A DNA stretch of 64,000 nt, from assembly GCA_949752735.1 (NCBI GenBank), contig OX457038.1:25982956-26046955 (forward strand). Reading direction: 5' to 3'. The position numbers and the translations under genes are program-made. The stretch's first letter is position 1. Every line of letters begins with the position of its first letter. Shown here piece by piece: positions 44,441 to 57,654 of the stretch. The notes under the pieces are model-generated. The model did no database searches and was not told the DNA's origin. It saw only the letters and a list, made by a program, of their open reading frames with translations. This stretch comes from Lumbricus terrestris (lineage: Eukaryota > Annelida > Clitellata > Crassiclitellata > Lumbricidae).

Positions 44441-44689
44441 CAGTAGCAGCGCCTGGGGGCTAGGGAGGCCAAGCCCTCCCCTATAAAAGGTCATTCGGTT
44501 TTTTACATGTAAAAATGAAATATTTCCATGATTAGCCTCCCTAAAACTGAAACATATGCATGAGATGATTTCGACATTTCGACCAAATGACTATAAAAAA
44601 GGTCGTAAGAAATTTTGGCGAATGAAAATGGCAAATTTCCTCCGCGAGGATTCAGCCCCCCCAAAACTGAAATCCTTGCGCCGCCACTG
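44441..44689. mobile_element. hAT MITE, CAGTAGCAGCGCC family, 249 bp
   Basis: The ends CAGTAGCAGCGCC and GGCGCCGCCACTG-like (CGCCGCCACTG) are imperfect inverted repeats of the same family as 26733-27066. The flanks TATGCTTG and TATTGCTTG are near-identical. It shares AAAAAAGGTC and AAATTTTGGCGAA modules with the other MITEs. Confidence 0.75.
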
Positions 44690-44779
44690 TATTGCTTGCA
44701 GACAAAGCGAATGATATCATGCCACATCTGACGCACTTCCTAGCTTATGTACTGCAGCTTCTTTTCTTGTCCGTATCAT

Positions 44780-44902
44780 CATCATTTTGTCTGTGTCTAT
44801 GTCTGCGTCTATGTATGTGCCTATGTCTGCGTCAATGTCTGCGTCTATGTCTGTGTCTATGTCTATGTCTATGTCTGTGTCTATGTCTGTGTCTGTCTCC
44901 AT
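44780..44902. repeat. (GTCTAT/GTCTGC) hexanucleotide repeat
   Basis: Imperfect 6- and 12-bp units such as GTCTATGTCTGC and GTCTATGTCTGT. Confidence 0.9.
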
Positions 44903-45148
44903 TTACATCACATTACTTCGTTTGCACTCACAAATTGCGCAGACCTTAGTCTGTCATTTAGACCTGAGAAATTTTATTTCTCCAGATTAAGCACGGGTTG
45001 TTGTGATGTGATTGAGCCGCCAGTGCATGCCGGTAGCTGCCCGTTTATACGCCAATCCATATCCATATCCACCCACATATAAAATAGAAACCAGCGTTTT
45101 GAAAATTAGTTGAGGGTGTGTTTAAATAAAATAGCGGATAGTATTTGT

Positions 45149-45405
45149 CAGTGGCGTGGCAGGAATTTATGATGGAGGTGTTTGGGGTTTATGGCCTGGC
45201 CGGATGCCCTTTCTGACACCACACCAACAGTATTACAGTAAATAAAAAGGTAATAAAGTAACAAAGAAAAAAGTAAGAAAAAACAATTGTTACTACAAAC
45301 AATTGTTTCGTTTTTCTTATTTAAGTGGATAAATAACCTTTAATTTTTTCCCCCTAAGCCAATAGTGGGGTTTAACCCCCGAAACCCCACTTGTCTACGC
45401 CACTG
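45149..45405. mobile_element. hAT MITE with perfect target duplication, 257 bp
   Basis: The ends CAGTGGCGTGGCAG and TGTCTACGCCACTG are inverted repeats. The identical GTATTTGT flanks both sides (45141-45148 and 45406-45413). The interior has GGGGTTTAACCCCCGAAACC near the right end. Confidence 0.93.
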
Positions 45406-45509
45406 GTATTTGTAGGAATCTATTGGGATGTATTTAAAATAGTAAATAGTTCTGGGCTGTTGCAAACATTGTACGACTATTTGAAAACTTCTTGGCTATA
45501 ATAGTTTTC

Positions 45510-45836
<327 letters not shown>

Positions 45837-45886
45837 TCTGAGTAGAGAGCTTGAAGGGGCGCTATAGTAAATTCGAGAAATTCGAG
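45837..45886 (+). mobile_element. SINE/LINE tail fragment
   Basis: TCTGAGTAGAGAGCTTGAAG and GGGCGCTATAGTAAATTC match the 3' end of the SINE copies; no tRNA-like head is present. Confidence 0.8.
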
Positions 45887-46367
45887 AAATAAATGACCCT
45901 TCTCTAAATAATAATGGCCTTAGTGTCGTGTTGCCTAATTTGAAATTTATCATGATCTCCCTAAACAGTAGTTGGTTCTACGACTGATGTGCAATTGCTG
46001 ATTGAATGTCCAGACTACAAGACTGTAGTCAGATTACGATGGATAGGTCGCAGACGAGTAGTGACCTTATATCAATATGCTTTAATATTTACTTTGAGTT
46101 CATGCATTTCTCAACATAGGTTGACTTCGAGTCTCTCGTTGCAAAAACAAAGCTTAGAGAAAAGATAGATTAATAGAAGAGTCGCTGTCCACCGACCATA
46201 AATGGATCTTCTGATGACACGATTGTCTGACTTTCACGAAGAGATATTGCCAAAAATCGACCAAATTATGCAGAGATCGGTTGAACAAGAACGACGTTCT
46301 GCTTCTTTATGACGACAGGAATGCTGTACCGGTAAAAATCTTTACATTAACTATGGAACCTTTAGCC
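45887..46367. other. non-coding spacer
   Basis: Nothing recognised apart from a few TAGTC-like words. Confidence 0.4.
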
Positions 46368-47249
46368 CAGGGGTCTCAAACACGCGGCCCGCGGGCCGCA
46401 TGCGGCCCGCGAACCCGATTAATGCGGCCCGCGAACAGCTTCCTGGTTTTTGATTTTTTTAAAGTTATAAATCGGTTTTAAAGAATTTTGCAGTTCTTTT
46501 ACGATTTGAACCAATGTTTAAACTGCTTTCTACTCTTTCTGATTGGACATTGAGTCCACAACAGTAGATATAGGCTATAGGCATATATGCAGTGGATTTA
46601 GTGGACCTTCAGTGCGATGCAACGTCGAAGCAGAAGAATGCACAGCAAAGTTTGCATGCCGGTGTCGCAAAATACAGTATCCCCGGAATAATCGTATCTC
46701 CCCAGATGATTAGAAGTTGAAAAATGCCACTTCCGCGTGTGTTTAATTTTGCAAATTAACTTCCATTTGCTTGGTTTTGAACAATGGCACTAGTAGCTAG
46801 GTAGCCCCGCGTTTATTCCTATAATTTTGCCGACTTTGGTTTAGAGAACTTAGAACATTTAGAACACTTAAGAACACTCAGACTCAGAGTCTCTAGGCCT
46901 AACTAAATTCGAGTTGAATTACTTTTAACACTGCCTATGATAGGCTACTTTAAAAAATTAGGGCCATTTTAAATTTTGATTACAGCATAGTTTCTTCATT
47001 TACAGTGCACGCATTTTCGATAATTGGGATAGAATGGTTTTCCTAGGCCTACCATTATAGTTACACTTAAAATATATTGTGTATGAATTTTGCAGGGCTT
47101 TATCATCATTACAGTATTGTATGCTGCAAAGACCCATAACTAATTCCAGTTTCACGTGCACGATTAGCCTATATTTTTGTGTTGTGGCCCGCGAGCCATT
47201 CAAAATTTCCAAATGCGGCCCACATGATGATTTGAGTTTGAGACCTCTG
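46368..47249. mobile_element. hAT element with perfect target duplication, 882 bp
   Basis: The left end CAGGGGTCTCAAAC and right end TTTGAGACCTCTG are inverted repeats. The identical CTTTAGCC flanks both sides (46360-46367 and 47250-47257). Subterminal GCGGCCCGCGGGCCGCATGC is palindromic. The interior (about 46655-46990) is a copy of the sequence just outside at 47256-47580. No transposase. Confidence 0.94.
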
Positions 47250-47255
47250 CTTTAG

Positions 47256-47652
47256 CCGGTGTCACGAAATAGAGTATCCCCGTATTAATTGTACCCCCCC
47301 CATGAAGAGAAGTAAAAAGTCACTTCCGCGTGTATTTATTTTGCAAATTAATTCCCATCTGCTTTGTTTTGAACAATGACACTAACAGGTAAGCCTTTAT
47401 TCCTACTAGATAATTTTGTTTGCTTTGGTTTTAGGGCACTTAGAACATTTAAAACACTTAAGAACACCCAGAGTCACTAAATAAATTCGAGTTGTCTTGC
47501 TCTGAACATTGCTTAGGACACTTAAAACAATTGGAGTCACTTTAAATTTTGATTACAGCATAACGTTTTCAATTATGAGCATTTTTCAATAAATTAATTT
47601 ATCCCCCCCGGATAGCTTTAAGGGGGGATAGAATACCACGTGACACCGGCGC
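47256..47652. mobile_element. inverted-repeat element with CCGGTGTCAC ends
   Basis: The ends GCCGGTGTCACG and CGTGACACCGGC are inverted repeats. AGAGTATCCCC and GGGGGGATAGAATACC are also mirrored. It shares about 330 bp (ACTTCCGCGTGT, TTTTGCAAATTAA, GAACACTTAAGAACAC-like words) with 46655-46990 inside the neighbouring hAT element. The target duplication is not resolved. Confidence 0.7.
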
Positions 47653-48714
47653 TCCGGTTGATTATTTTATTTGGGACTGGATTGGCCTACTGCCTGGATG
47701 TAAAACCTTAGTATCTTATTGTGAGGCAATTTTTACTACGACCATCCTAAGTTAAAACATTTATCCTCCTCTGCCATGGGCAGATTTATTAAGAATTGAA
47801 TTTTCAATGTTTTCAATTATCAGCGAACAACTTGTACGACTTTCATCGAAATTGACAGAAATCGTTGACATCATATTCAACAATTCTTTTGACTAAAGCG
47901 ATAAATCAGGAATATCATACACTGGTCTTTGTCATCATGTTCCTATTTAGGTCTATTGAATATTTGCCAAAAAATTAGTATTCTAAGGGTGGGAGTAAAA
48001 TAGTCTTCTGTTGCACAGTGTGAGACAAGTTTCAAAAAATTTAATCCACAGCCATAGAAGCTGAGAACCTAGGCTATGTCTATACAAAGCGTATTTAGGT
48101 CTAGGCTACACTCTGCATATAATGAATTATTTGTCATATATAGGCTATTAAATTTGATTAAAGCGGGTTTTCTGTTAAGCCGCGTAGCCTACTTATAGAC
48201 GGTTTGCAACTAAATTACATCCATGTCGCATATAATTTGATCAGACTGCAGTCAGTTATTATTTATCTGCGGTCCTCATGAATATCGACGTTTCATACAA
48301 TCGATGACTTTGAAAATCTTCAAATCGTGCAGGAAAAAATAATTATGTAGAAAATATCTCATCACTCGAAGTCGAGCATCTTTGAGCATATTTTTGTGCC
48401 TCTAATATATTATGAAAGATCCAATCACCATTGATGTTGCATGCACTGAACTCTGAACACGAAGTCATTCATTGCTACAAGAAATTAACGCCTCACAATA
48501 TTCAGTTTTCTTACAACTGATTTTCTGGCTACAGTGTCGAGGCTAACTAGGTCCTATAATCGATTATAAAGTGCGCAGGCCCTATATGTAATAATTATTA
48601 TTTTTAATTAGATAGCAAATGTAGTAAAACGAGAGAAGACCGAAGCACGATTGCTGGTTGACCGTGCAAGTCACGCTTTATCTTAGTCATAGGAATTGCA
48701 GCCTTATTGCATAT
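47653..48714. other. non-coding spacer
   Basis: AT-rich, with TAGGCCTA-like words. No gene or element is recognised. Confidence 0.45.
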
Positions 48715-48759
48715 ATAGTGTATCCTTGCAAGCTATAATAGCTTGCAACGATACACTAT
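48715..48759. repeat. 22-bp inverted repeat (hairpin), one mismatch
   Basis: Arms 48715-48736 and 48738-48759 (ATAGTGTATCCTTGCAAGCT then AT, and its reverse complement) pair with one mismatch around a single base. Confidence 0.9.
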
Positions 48760-49036
48760 GTAGGGGCCTATGCAGCAGATGTATATATTAGATTCAATTA
48801 GATGTTCTGCATGTCGCTCGTACGTGTAAATTTAGGTTAAGCTTACATGTCTAAAACGTATATTGTGCAACTACATAGGCCTATACTATAGTCGGCAATA
48901 TATATCTCGATGAGCTCTTCAAGTATAGCCCGCAAGTACATATAGCAAGAGCCCACATGCAAGCGTGCATATACTGTATAGTCATATATAAGGTGCTGTG
49001 GTCTATCTGCGCAATGGTTATAACAGATGCAGTAGG

Positions 49037-49101
<65 letters not shown>

Positions 49102-49263
49102 GGTCCGTATATACAGGCAACATGTGGATTCACATATATGTATAGTTGATGATTGGCAAGCGACTATAGAGCAGAGAACGTGAGTAGTTGATTGAATTTG
49201 ACGCTTTCCATGTGACGAGTATCCGTTTAAGAAGCAGCTTTTAAAAGCATCGCCGGCATAGAT
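48760..49263. other. spacer with a (TA)n microsatellite
   Basis: (TA)n spans about 49039-49099. No gene is supported before 49264. Confidence 0.6.
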
Positions 49264-49428
49264 ATGCTTCTTCCTCCATCACTCGACTGCTGCTGCTACT
49301 GCTGCTGCTACTGCTGCTGCTGGAGACGAGCCTCGTTCCTCAAAGACACCGCTGTCGCTGCTGCTGCTGCTGCTGCCGATGATGATGACGATGATGACAT
49401 ATCTACCGATCCCTCCCTGCAGGTATAA
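49264..49428 (+). other. candidate short first coding exon
   Basis: The frame from ATG at 49264 encodes MLLPPSLD, then Cys/Tyr runs from (TGC)n, RRASFLKDT, an Ala run, an Asp run and ISTDPSLQ. It reaches CTGCAG/GTATAA, where a donor at 49423 would end the exon just before the in-frame TAA at 49426. Triplet-repeat content makes an open frame easy by chance. The minus-strand frame 49279-49497 is an alternative reading. Low confidence. Confidence 0.22.
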
Positions 49429-49527
49429 ACCATCGTCCATGCATTTACTTAGCAATTCCCTTTCAACGCGTCTCTTACCTGGATGACTGACGGTCACTCG
49501 ATCTAAGCGACGAATCGGATTGCACTA

Positions 49528-50698
49528 TGCAGGGTGGACCAAAAAAAGACCCGCCTACGGTTTTTTTTCAATATCTTGACCAAAAGTAAGAATTTCGAAA
49601 TGAAATTTTACAGGTTTATAGACAATTCATATTTACACATGATGGCCAGATTTCATCAAAAATATTTCAAACAGAACAAAAGTTACATCACTTTTAGTGA
49701 GGCCACCCACCGTTTTTCGATGATTAAAAAAGTAACGCAACAAAAAGTAGCAAAACACGATTTTATTAAGTCATATCTCAAATAACTGTTTGGAAATTAA
49801 CTTGATGGTGATTCACAACTTGTGTTCACAGTGCCAAGCTTCTTTTGAGTCTCTTTGCAAAGTTATTTTGATGGCTCTGTTGATGCGTTCCAAAGGCAAA
49901 TATTCCCATATCAACTCGAATGCGCTCATCAATTCTCTTACCGCTCTTGGTTTTGGTTGCAGATTGTGATATTTCTCCAGCATAGCTCTCCGCAATTGAT
50001 TGTCAATCCATCGAGTTCAAATACGGAGTCTTGGACCATTGGCTTTCTCAATGAAACCAGAAATTCGACATTGAGCCGATTTCCTTTCATTTTACGGCAA
50101 ATCTCTTAACTCTCAGCTTAACTCGTAATTTTTTGCGCTCTCTCTGTTTATCAGAGTAAACGTTGCCCAAAGCCGCATATCTCCAGGATCTTGCTCAAGA
50201 GGTGTTTGAATATGCATTCTGGCTGCCATTGACACCTTGGCCATTTTCATTTGTTTAGAAATTTGAATTTCATTGCTTTAGTAGAAAAAGTATGAATCTG
50301 ACAGATTCCTTGTTTCCCAACTTGATTGTCATCTTGCTAAGTGACTTCACAGTGGCGTGCAGCTACGCTGGTAACCTGTTTTTTTTAGAATAGTAATAAT
50401 AATGATCATCTATCAATATCAAGGCTATTTCGATACAATTATTTGATATGAGACTGGATAAAATTGTGTTTTACTACTTTTTTGTGTCACGTTTTTTAAT
50501 CGTCAAAAAACAGTGGTGGCCTCACTAAAAGTGATATAGGGCCTAACTTTTGTTCTGTTTGAAATATTTTGATGAAATATGGCCAATAATGTGTAAATAT
50601 GAATTGTCTATAAGCCTGTAAAATTTTATTTTGAAATGCTTAGTTTTGGTCAATATAATTATTGGCAAAAACCTGTAGAGTTTTGTTTACCCACCGTG
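49528..50698 (-). mobile_element. Tc1/mariner-like element with decayed transposase
   Basis: The left end CAGGGTGGACCAAAAAAAGA and right end GTTTTGTTTACCCACCGTG, with TA outside, form imperfect inverted repeats. They extend inward as near-perfect repeats of about 130 bp (ATAGACAATTCATATTTACA at left, mirrored near 50595). On minus, 49813-49995 reads YHNLQPKPRAVRELMSAFEL and EYLPLERINRAIK, like the C-terminal end of Tc1-type transposases. The catalytic region is unrecognisable. Confidence 0.8.
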
Positions 50699-50984
50699 TA
50701 TATCTTACATTTACGCATATAGATTAATTATTATACGCACATTATTATAAACTAAGACGTGTTTACTGGATAAAAATATAATTTATACTGTATAGTACAA
50801 ATATAATTATGTATGCATATATTATATAGCCTACGTGACTATGCAGTATGCATGTGTAATTGTATATGCATAAAAAGGTGCATATAAAAAAATTAGACAT
50901 CTGCATGCATTGATATAAAATTATAGACTATTAAAATAGCGCATAGGGGCCTATATGAAACATTTCAAACTGAAAAATGAACAC

Positions 50985-51081
50985 ACCAAAGACAGAGGAA
51001 AGTGGAAGAGGAGGATCCGAGTGGCTGACCCCTCCGTAGAGAGGGATTAATTCAAGCCTGAAGGAAAAGAAGAAGAAGAAA
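50985..51081 (+). mobile_element. LINE extreme 3' end
   Basis: The frame KDRGKWKRRIRVADPSVERD leads into a GAAGGAAAAGAAGAAGAAG tail. It resembles 19566-19730 (DRAGWRR with an AAG tail) and is a 5'-truncated insertion. Confidence 0.75.
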
Positions 51082-51549
51082 ATAGCGTATATATCACACA
51101 TCACACACGCATTAATCTTATGATTTTTCTTACCGTTGTCTGTCCGCAGACCAGCGTTGCGCCCTCAAGTCTTTGTCTTTCTCGCCGTTCTTTCAGTTTT
51201 TTTCTCGACAGAAAGTTTTTTCTTTCTGAAGCAAGACTTGGCTTTCTGAATGTTCATTGTGGCAGTTTTTTAACCTTCACGGCTTTCAGCCTTAATATAG
51301 CTTCCTGTGGCTGTCATCATATACTGTTCATTGGATTCTTTATAGCCAGCTGGGTCCAGGACTATTGTTCCCTTTCAACGCATTGTGTTCTCGAAATAAA
51401 CGGTCAAACTCAGTGAAAATAATTTACAGACTGAATGGCCTTTGGTCAAAGCTACCAGCTGCGGTATATAATTATGTAAGCAAAGTATAGAAAGTCGTTT
51501 TCTTTGAACTCACGGGTCACCCACCATTCCATCTAAGACTAAACCTGCC
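51082..51549. other. spacer with an unassigned plus frame
   Basis: A 98-codon frame at 51120-51416 is Phe/Ser/Cys-rich with no recognised domain. I do not call it a gene. Confidence 0.35.
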
Positions 51550-52115
51550 CGAGACGCCAACCTCACCCAACCATCCACACAACCATTCAACCACCCATCC
51601 ACACACTGATCCAACCATCCACCCACGCGCCCACTTATCTATCTAACAACTCATCCATGCATCCATCCATTAACCCATCCACCCACTCACCCACCCATCC
51701 AACCATACACCCACGCGTCCGTCCGTCCGCCCACCACCCACCCACCCACCCACCCAGTAACTCATCCAGCCATCTACCCACTCATTCGCCCACCCATTCA
51801 CCCACCGATTCATCCATGTGCCTTCCACCCATGCAAAGTGTTCCAACCATGCATGCTCCCAACCAACCACCCGCCCAACCACCCATCCATCCACCAACCC
51901 ACCCAACCACCCACCCAACCACCACCCACTAGCCCAACCGCCCATTCACCCAACCGCCTATCCATCCGCCCAACCACCCACCCACCCACCCAACCCATAC
52001 ACCCAACCACCCACCCATCCACCCACCCAACCAACCACCCACCCACCCAACCACCCGCCCAACCACCCATCCATCCACCAACCCACCCAACCACCCACCC
52101 ATCCATCCACCCAAC
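51550..52115. repeat. CCAN/CCCA-type satellite, about 560 bp
   Basis: Irregular tandem CCAT, CCAC, CCAA and CCCA units on plus. Pro/Thr/His frames on plus and Trp/Gly frames on minus are artefacts. Confidence 0.93.
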
Positions 52116-52625
52116 TGCCATGATGAAGACTTAAGACTAATCCAGGTATCCTCCATGGAGATGTTGCTGGAATTTCTCCGCGAACGATTCTTCAGACGAC
52201 AGAACTGTGAAATAAATGGCGACCAATCTAGGAAAGGACGATATGTCTCACACTGGTCTGGTTCCCTTCATCAGTCGTTTCATCGATCAATTAAGGCATT
52301 GTTGTCTCTCGCAGACATCCTCCTCCATCCTTCTATTCCTCCTTCTCCTTCTTCTCCTTACCTTCCCTCCTCATCCTCCATTCCCCCACCTCTTCCCCTC
52401 CTCCTCCGCCTCCTCATCTTCTCCTCCTCCTGCTCCTCCTGCTCCTCCTCCTACTCGTCCTCCTTCTTTTTTCCACTCATCACATTCCATTATTCTGCAG
52501 TGCACGCCATTACAGACGGAGGTCGACCGAATATAACTCGCATTGCAGACAAAGAAACACATCATCAGACCATCTATAAATTATTGTCGAACTGTTTTAC
52601 TCTGTACATCCATCATACATAACAT
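52116..52625. other. spacer with CT/CTC-rich patch
   Basis: Pyrimidine-rich from about 52315 to 52475 (CTCCTCCTCC). A 155-codon plus frame (52155-52622) depends on this patch for its length. It could contain an exon, but no domain is visible. Confidence 0.4.
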
Positions 52626-52823
<198 letters not shown>

Positions 52824-53140
52824 GTATGTTTATTAAAGTGTCTGAAAACGACGATAAGTTGCTTGCAAAGATCTTTACTTCTCTGCATTCGTGATGTATT
52901 TTTATAGCGCATAATCGATTGTAACACTTTAAAAACTGTTGTACTTGTGTGGCTTCGAATACGACCATTTGGCAAAATAAAAAATATATATCTAGTTTGT
53001 TTTCTTTGCTTCGCTGGTAATTAAGCTTATCTGCTTATGCATTTCTGTATGTTTAGTTTATTGAAAATGTATAAGCTTACAGTAGGCTACCTACATTATC
53101 TCAATTTATTACATCTACTGGCACCGGATTTTCTGAATGA
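52824..53140. other. non-coding spacer
   Basis: Nothing recognised. Confidence 0.4.
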
Positions 53141-53452
<312 letters not shown>

Positions 53453-54588
53453 CAGGGCCGGCCTTAGCCCAAGTGGCGCCCTAGGCAAGGCATACATTTG
53501 GCGCCCCAGGCATAGGCCTGCATTTGGCGCCCTTAGTTCCCCACTCAATTGTTGAGCCACGTTAGAATCTAAAGATGAATTAGGCAGAGCCGGTATACGC
53601 TTACAGGGCCGTAGTCAGAATTTTATTTCGGGGGACGTTTTCTTGACCGTGAATTTTGAGGTGCGTACACGCTGCGGGCGACTTTTTTGTGCGAAATTTT
53701 CTGACGACTTTTGTTAGTCGTCGAATTTTCTGACGTCCAAAAAACATTTTTTCCCGTGATTTTCGACTATTTTCTGCTCAAAATTACATTACACACTGTC
53801 ATGTGCTAGCAAATGCACAATTATTTCATTTTTACATTTCTTCATTTGGAGGGGGGACGGGGGGTGTTCAAACAACCAAAACATCCCCCTAGCTATGGCC
53901 TTGTAGGCCTACGCTCAACTGAGTAATTAAGTCTTTCAGTGTTTTTAATTATAATTTCTTTATTAGTGCACTGAACTTCTGAAGGCTGGATAATATTCAA
54001 TTTTGTGGAGAATGGTATAAGTTAAAAAGTATTAAAATACACTCTTGTGGAAATGGCGCCCTCTTTATGGAAATGGCGCCCTCTAGAACTTGGCGCCCCA
54101 TGCAACTGCCTGCTTCCCTATGCCTTAGGTCGGCCCTGCCTCAGCTACTGCCATGTCTTCATCGTCGTCCCTATTAGACTATTTTATTTCAATATGAATA
54201 AAGGGCAGGCTGTAATGTTGTAATATCATATTCATACTCAGCAAGGTCCACTCCCATTTCATAGATTTCATTTCTTGCAACATCTTCACTTTCGACATTG
54301 AGCGTTGCGTATTTTAACCTGTCTCCTAAAGCAAAGAGTACGGAATGTCGTTAAAAATCGAATTTTATTTGTCGATTTAAAATTTATGCAGTCCTTGAAA
54401 TTGAACTATAGACCAGCCTGAACAGGTGCAAAGAATCCATAATTATTTTAAATTCTTTCCATTAGCGAAAGTTTTGAGTTTAAAAGAATATAGTGTAAAA
54501 AAATTAATTCGCCGGTGCCGCGGCGCCCCCCAAAGACTGCGGCGCCCTAGGCAACTGCCTACTTTGCCTATAGGTAAGGCCGGCCCTG
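53453..54588. mobile_element. hAT element with perfect target duplication, 1136 bp
   Basis: The left end CAGGGCCGGCCTTAGCC and right end GGTAAGGCCGGCCCTG are inverted repeats. The identical AACATAGT flanks both sides (53445-53452 and 54589-54596). Repeated TGGCGCCCT and GGCAACTGCCT-type sequence lies near both ends. A second inner CCTTAGGTCGGCCCTG end at about 54124-54139 suggests a tandem or composite structure. No transposase. Confidence 0.94.
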
Positions 54589-54719
54589 AACATAGTCGTC
54601 GTCAGCGACAACATCAACTTGTTGGAATATATTTTGAAAGTCGTCATCATGACCATTACCTACAGCAGGTAGCAAAAGCAAGAAGAACAACAACCTGCGA
54701 TTCTTTTGCCGATGCACAT

Positions 54720-54753
<34 letters not shown>

Positions 54754-54905
54754 TCATACCGTCATATCATAAGCACATTCGAGAGATGAATTCATTGGAG
54801 TCTACCCAATTCCCAGCTGTCGTAGCAGCCGCAGCAACCTATGGCAGAAGTATCATCAGCATCATCATCAGCAGCAGCATCAGCAGCGAATCCGTTGGTC
54901 ATTGA
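54589..54905 (+). other. right part of the hAT-interrupted Gln/Ala/Ser-rich frame
   Basis: Reads RRQRQHQLVGIYFESRHHDH, then ARRTTTCDSFADAH, a ten-residue Gln run from CAG, HIIPSYHKHIREMNSLESTQ, FPAVVAAAATYGRSI, Ile/Ser runs, and a stop. It is partly non-repetitive and could be a real C-terminal exon. The in-phase left part is at 53141-53452. No domain is recognised. Confidence 0.35.
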
Positions 54906-57241
54906 CATCAATTGATTATGCATGTGGGTGTTTGCGTGCGTGTGTGCGTGTGTGCGTGTGTGTTTGTGGCATCAGAATTCCGACGATGCACTTCTCATAA
55001 TCTCTTCGTCGCTGAAAGCGTTGAAATAAGATTTCCGTCAAGGACAGAAGCTCCTGCGCATGCGCGGTTGACGCGAGAAAAATCGGTTGCCGTTGGTGGT
55101 GGCGATGATGCTGCTGATGATTATGACGGTGCCATGCAGCAGCAGCAACCATCACCCTCTGTTCGGCAGCTGCCGAGATGCGGATGCGGCGGTGGGGGTA
55201 GATGGTGGCGGCAGTGGCGGCTTAGACATCTGATGAAGGAGCGATCGACAGACCACTGCCGCTGCGTCTTAGGCGACTGATCGAAGCCAAGAAATCCACA
55301 GTTGACCTTTGGAAAAGTGGTTTGGTGGAAGAAAGTAATTAGGACAATCAGCGATCTATTATAGATTAGACGAATTCGCAAATCTCTGCAGAAGAAACGG
55401 CGCTTCATCAGTTAACGTTAATGATATTAATTGCCATCTCAACGGATATAATATAATCGGTTGTCTGGCTGACATCGGTATACTGCAGGCGGAAGCTGTT
55501 TGTCTGGTCTGGAGTCCAGGATGCAACCATTACTATCTGCTTAATTCATATGAAAGGTCTGAATATTCAATTCAATATTATTATTATAATAATAATAATA
55601 AAAAGACTTCAGTTAATGGAAAATATAATACTGACTGGTCGCAGATTGCACTGATTTTCAAATCCCCAGATAAAGTAAAGTATAGGGCCATTAAAATAAT
55701 TTTTGTGCAATATACTTCGTATTGCTATTTATTATAGCGCTATAATTGCTAGCGCTAGTAGCGTATACCCAGCTTATAACCTCAGATTCCAGTCGTAACT
55801 TTTAACTGTGTCACCATGTTGATTCATTTTACATTAATTAATATTAGGAACATCTTTATGGAATGCAGACCTTTGGTAATGAGTTCCAAGTGATTGGACC
55901 ATGCACACTATGATTATGGTTCGTAATTTAATTGCGGGAGTTACTTCTAGCAAATTTGATTCTTAGAGATAGTGAACTTCTTGTTTTCTCTGGCAGCCGT
56001 TGAGTCCTCTCCAGGTACTCAGACTCTTTACTTTTTGTGTAATTAACAAAGATTAACTTAGATTGACTGCTCAGAATTTCTAACACTGCTGGTGCTTTGA
56101 GTAGAATTTTAATAATGGACCTAATTTAAATTAAGTCGTGTCTCTTGAAACGCAAAGAGGTGAGCAGGGTGATTCCAGACTTCATCCTTCCTCTGAGATT
56201 TCTTTACTTTCAATTTTGGAATGAATGACAGGCTAGAGAAGATTTCTGAGGATGTAGGCATATTTGATGCAAATTCAAACAACGAGAAACGATCGAGGAT
56301 CGACAGAAGCGCAGAAGGATTTAGGATATAAGGATAGCCTATAGCCTACTAACATCATGCAACGTATAGGCCTATCGTTTGATTTTGACGAGAATCAGAC
56401 AGATATTGCCAGAAACTAATTAGAATTGTTTTAAGATTAAATTAAATGGCAGAACGGTTGACAAATTAAATGAAATGGACGTACAGACCAATTAAGTGTT
56501 TTCATATAGAGCGCATAGAAATCTTAGAATCAGACAGACTAAGACACCATCTATATATAGTAAGTAAAAGATTTTTAACTTTTCAGAACCCTTATCAGAA
56601 GCTGCTAACCTATAAGTATACCGCATCTCTACCATCAGTCGCCTTCGTCATTCTTCCCACCCACCCCACCCCACCCCCCGACAGATTTCCACTTAAACAA
56701 AGTAAGCAGAGAAGGAACATCTGGTGCGAGACATACGGATCAATTTCTTCAAAGGAACATTCTTGAGCCAATACATCTCACTAGGAAATGATCTCTGTGC
56801 TCTAGGCAAACCGAGGGAACGTAGCTCATCTTCTGGGAGGAAAGGCGGGCACAGGACTACTTTTATATTATGGGGATAGACATGTAGGCTATAGAATAGA
56901 ATATAGTCGGTTTAATTAAGACTCAGGGATTACTTATTCGCTCTAAAGCAACTTGAAAAATATTATTAATTCTTCGCTCATGTCTTACATAGATCATCAT
57001 AAGCCTAATTACTATGTGATATGACGACATAATTGAGTCGGTAACAAATAGCAACGTTCTAATTATAAAGATGAATTGTAATGCCATTAATTATATAACA
57101 GAAATAACAGCTGAGTCCAAGAGTGGATCCTTGCGTCACTCCATGTTTGATGATTTGTGAAGCGGAATAAGTACTAAAAAGACGTTGAAATCGATTAATA
57201 AGTACGTATATAGTCTGTCTGTAAACCAGCACAGTGGGCAT
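54906..57241. other. intergenic, with one weak GC-rich coding candidate
   Basis: 54912-55280 is a 122-codon plus frame with Cys/Val repeats at its start (GTGTGC tract), then GDDAADDYDGAMQQQQPSPS and a Gly/Arg-rich end (CGCGGGGRWWRQWR). It is GC-richer than its surroundings, so an exon is possible but unproven. From 55281 to 57241 I see only AT-rich sequence, including a short ATTATTAT patch near 55575 and a CCCCACCCCACC patch near 56665. Confidence 0.4.
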
Positions 57242-57242
57242 C

Positions 57243-57284
<42 letters not shown>
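57242..57284. repeat. (ATC)n microsatellite
   Basis: Fourteen or so ATC triplets. Confidence 0.97.
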
Positions 57285-57285
<1 letters not shown>

Positions 57286-57522
57286 CTCGCATGGCATAAA
57301 ATTTGCAATTATGACATTCGAGAGCTTATAGTTGACTAATCTTCTACTTGCAATTCACTACCATTTGGTGCATAAAAGTTAACAATGATAGCAACGATAA
57401 TCTCTTTTAATAACCTGCTGTTGTTGTTGTTGTCATTAGCAGCAGCGGGAGCAGCAGCAACAACAGTAGCATTATTACAAATTGTCATCATAATCATCAT
57501 CATTTTTAAAATTATTATTAAT

Positions 57523-57528
57523 TTTTTA

Positions 57529-57598
<70 letters not shown>
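57523..57598. repeat. (ATT)n microsatellite left of the 57655 frame
   Basis: About 25 ATT triplets. A second ATT tract lies at 58071-58127, so the frame between them is bracketed. Confidence 0.97.
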
Positions 57599-57654
57599 AC
57601 TGGAATGTTAGGTTTAGAATTCGATTTAGTTTTTACAGAACAATTTTAGTTAGT

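Noticed and set aside
51657..52156. Pro/Thr/His and Trp/Gly frames over the CCAN satellite
   Set aside because: All phases are open because the repeat lacks stops; no variation expected of a protein.
53606..53904. Separate hAT element inside 53453-54588
   Set aside because: CAGGGCCGTAG and CTATGGCCTTG look like ends, but flanks TACGCTTA and TAGGCCTA do not match; the boundary cannot be shown.
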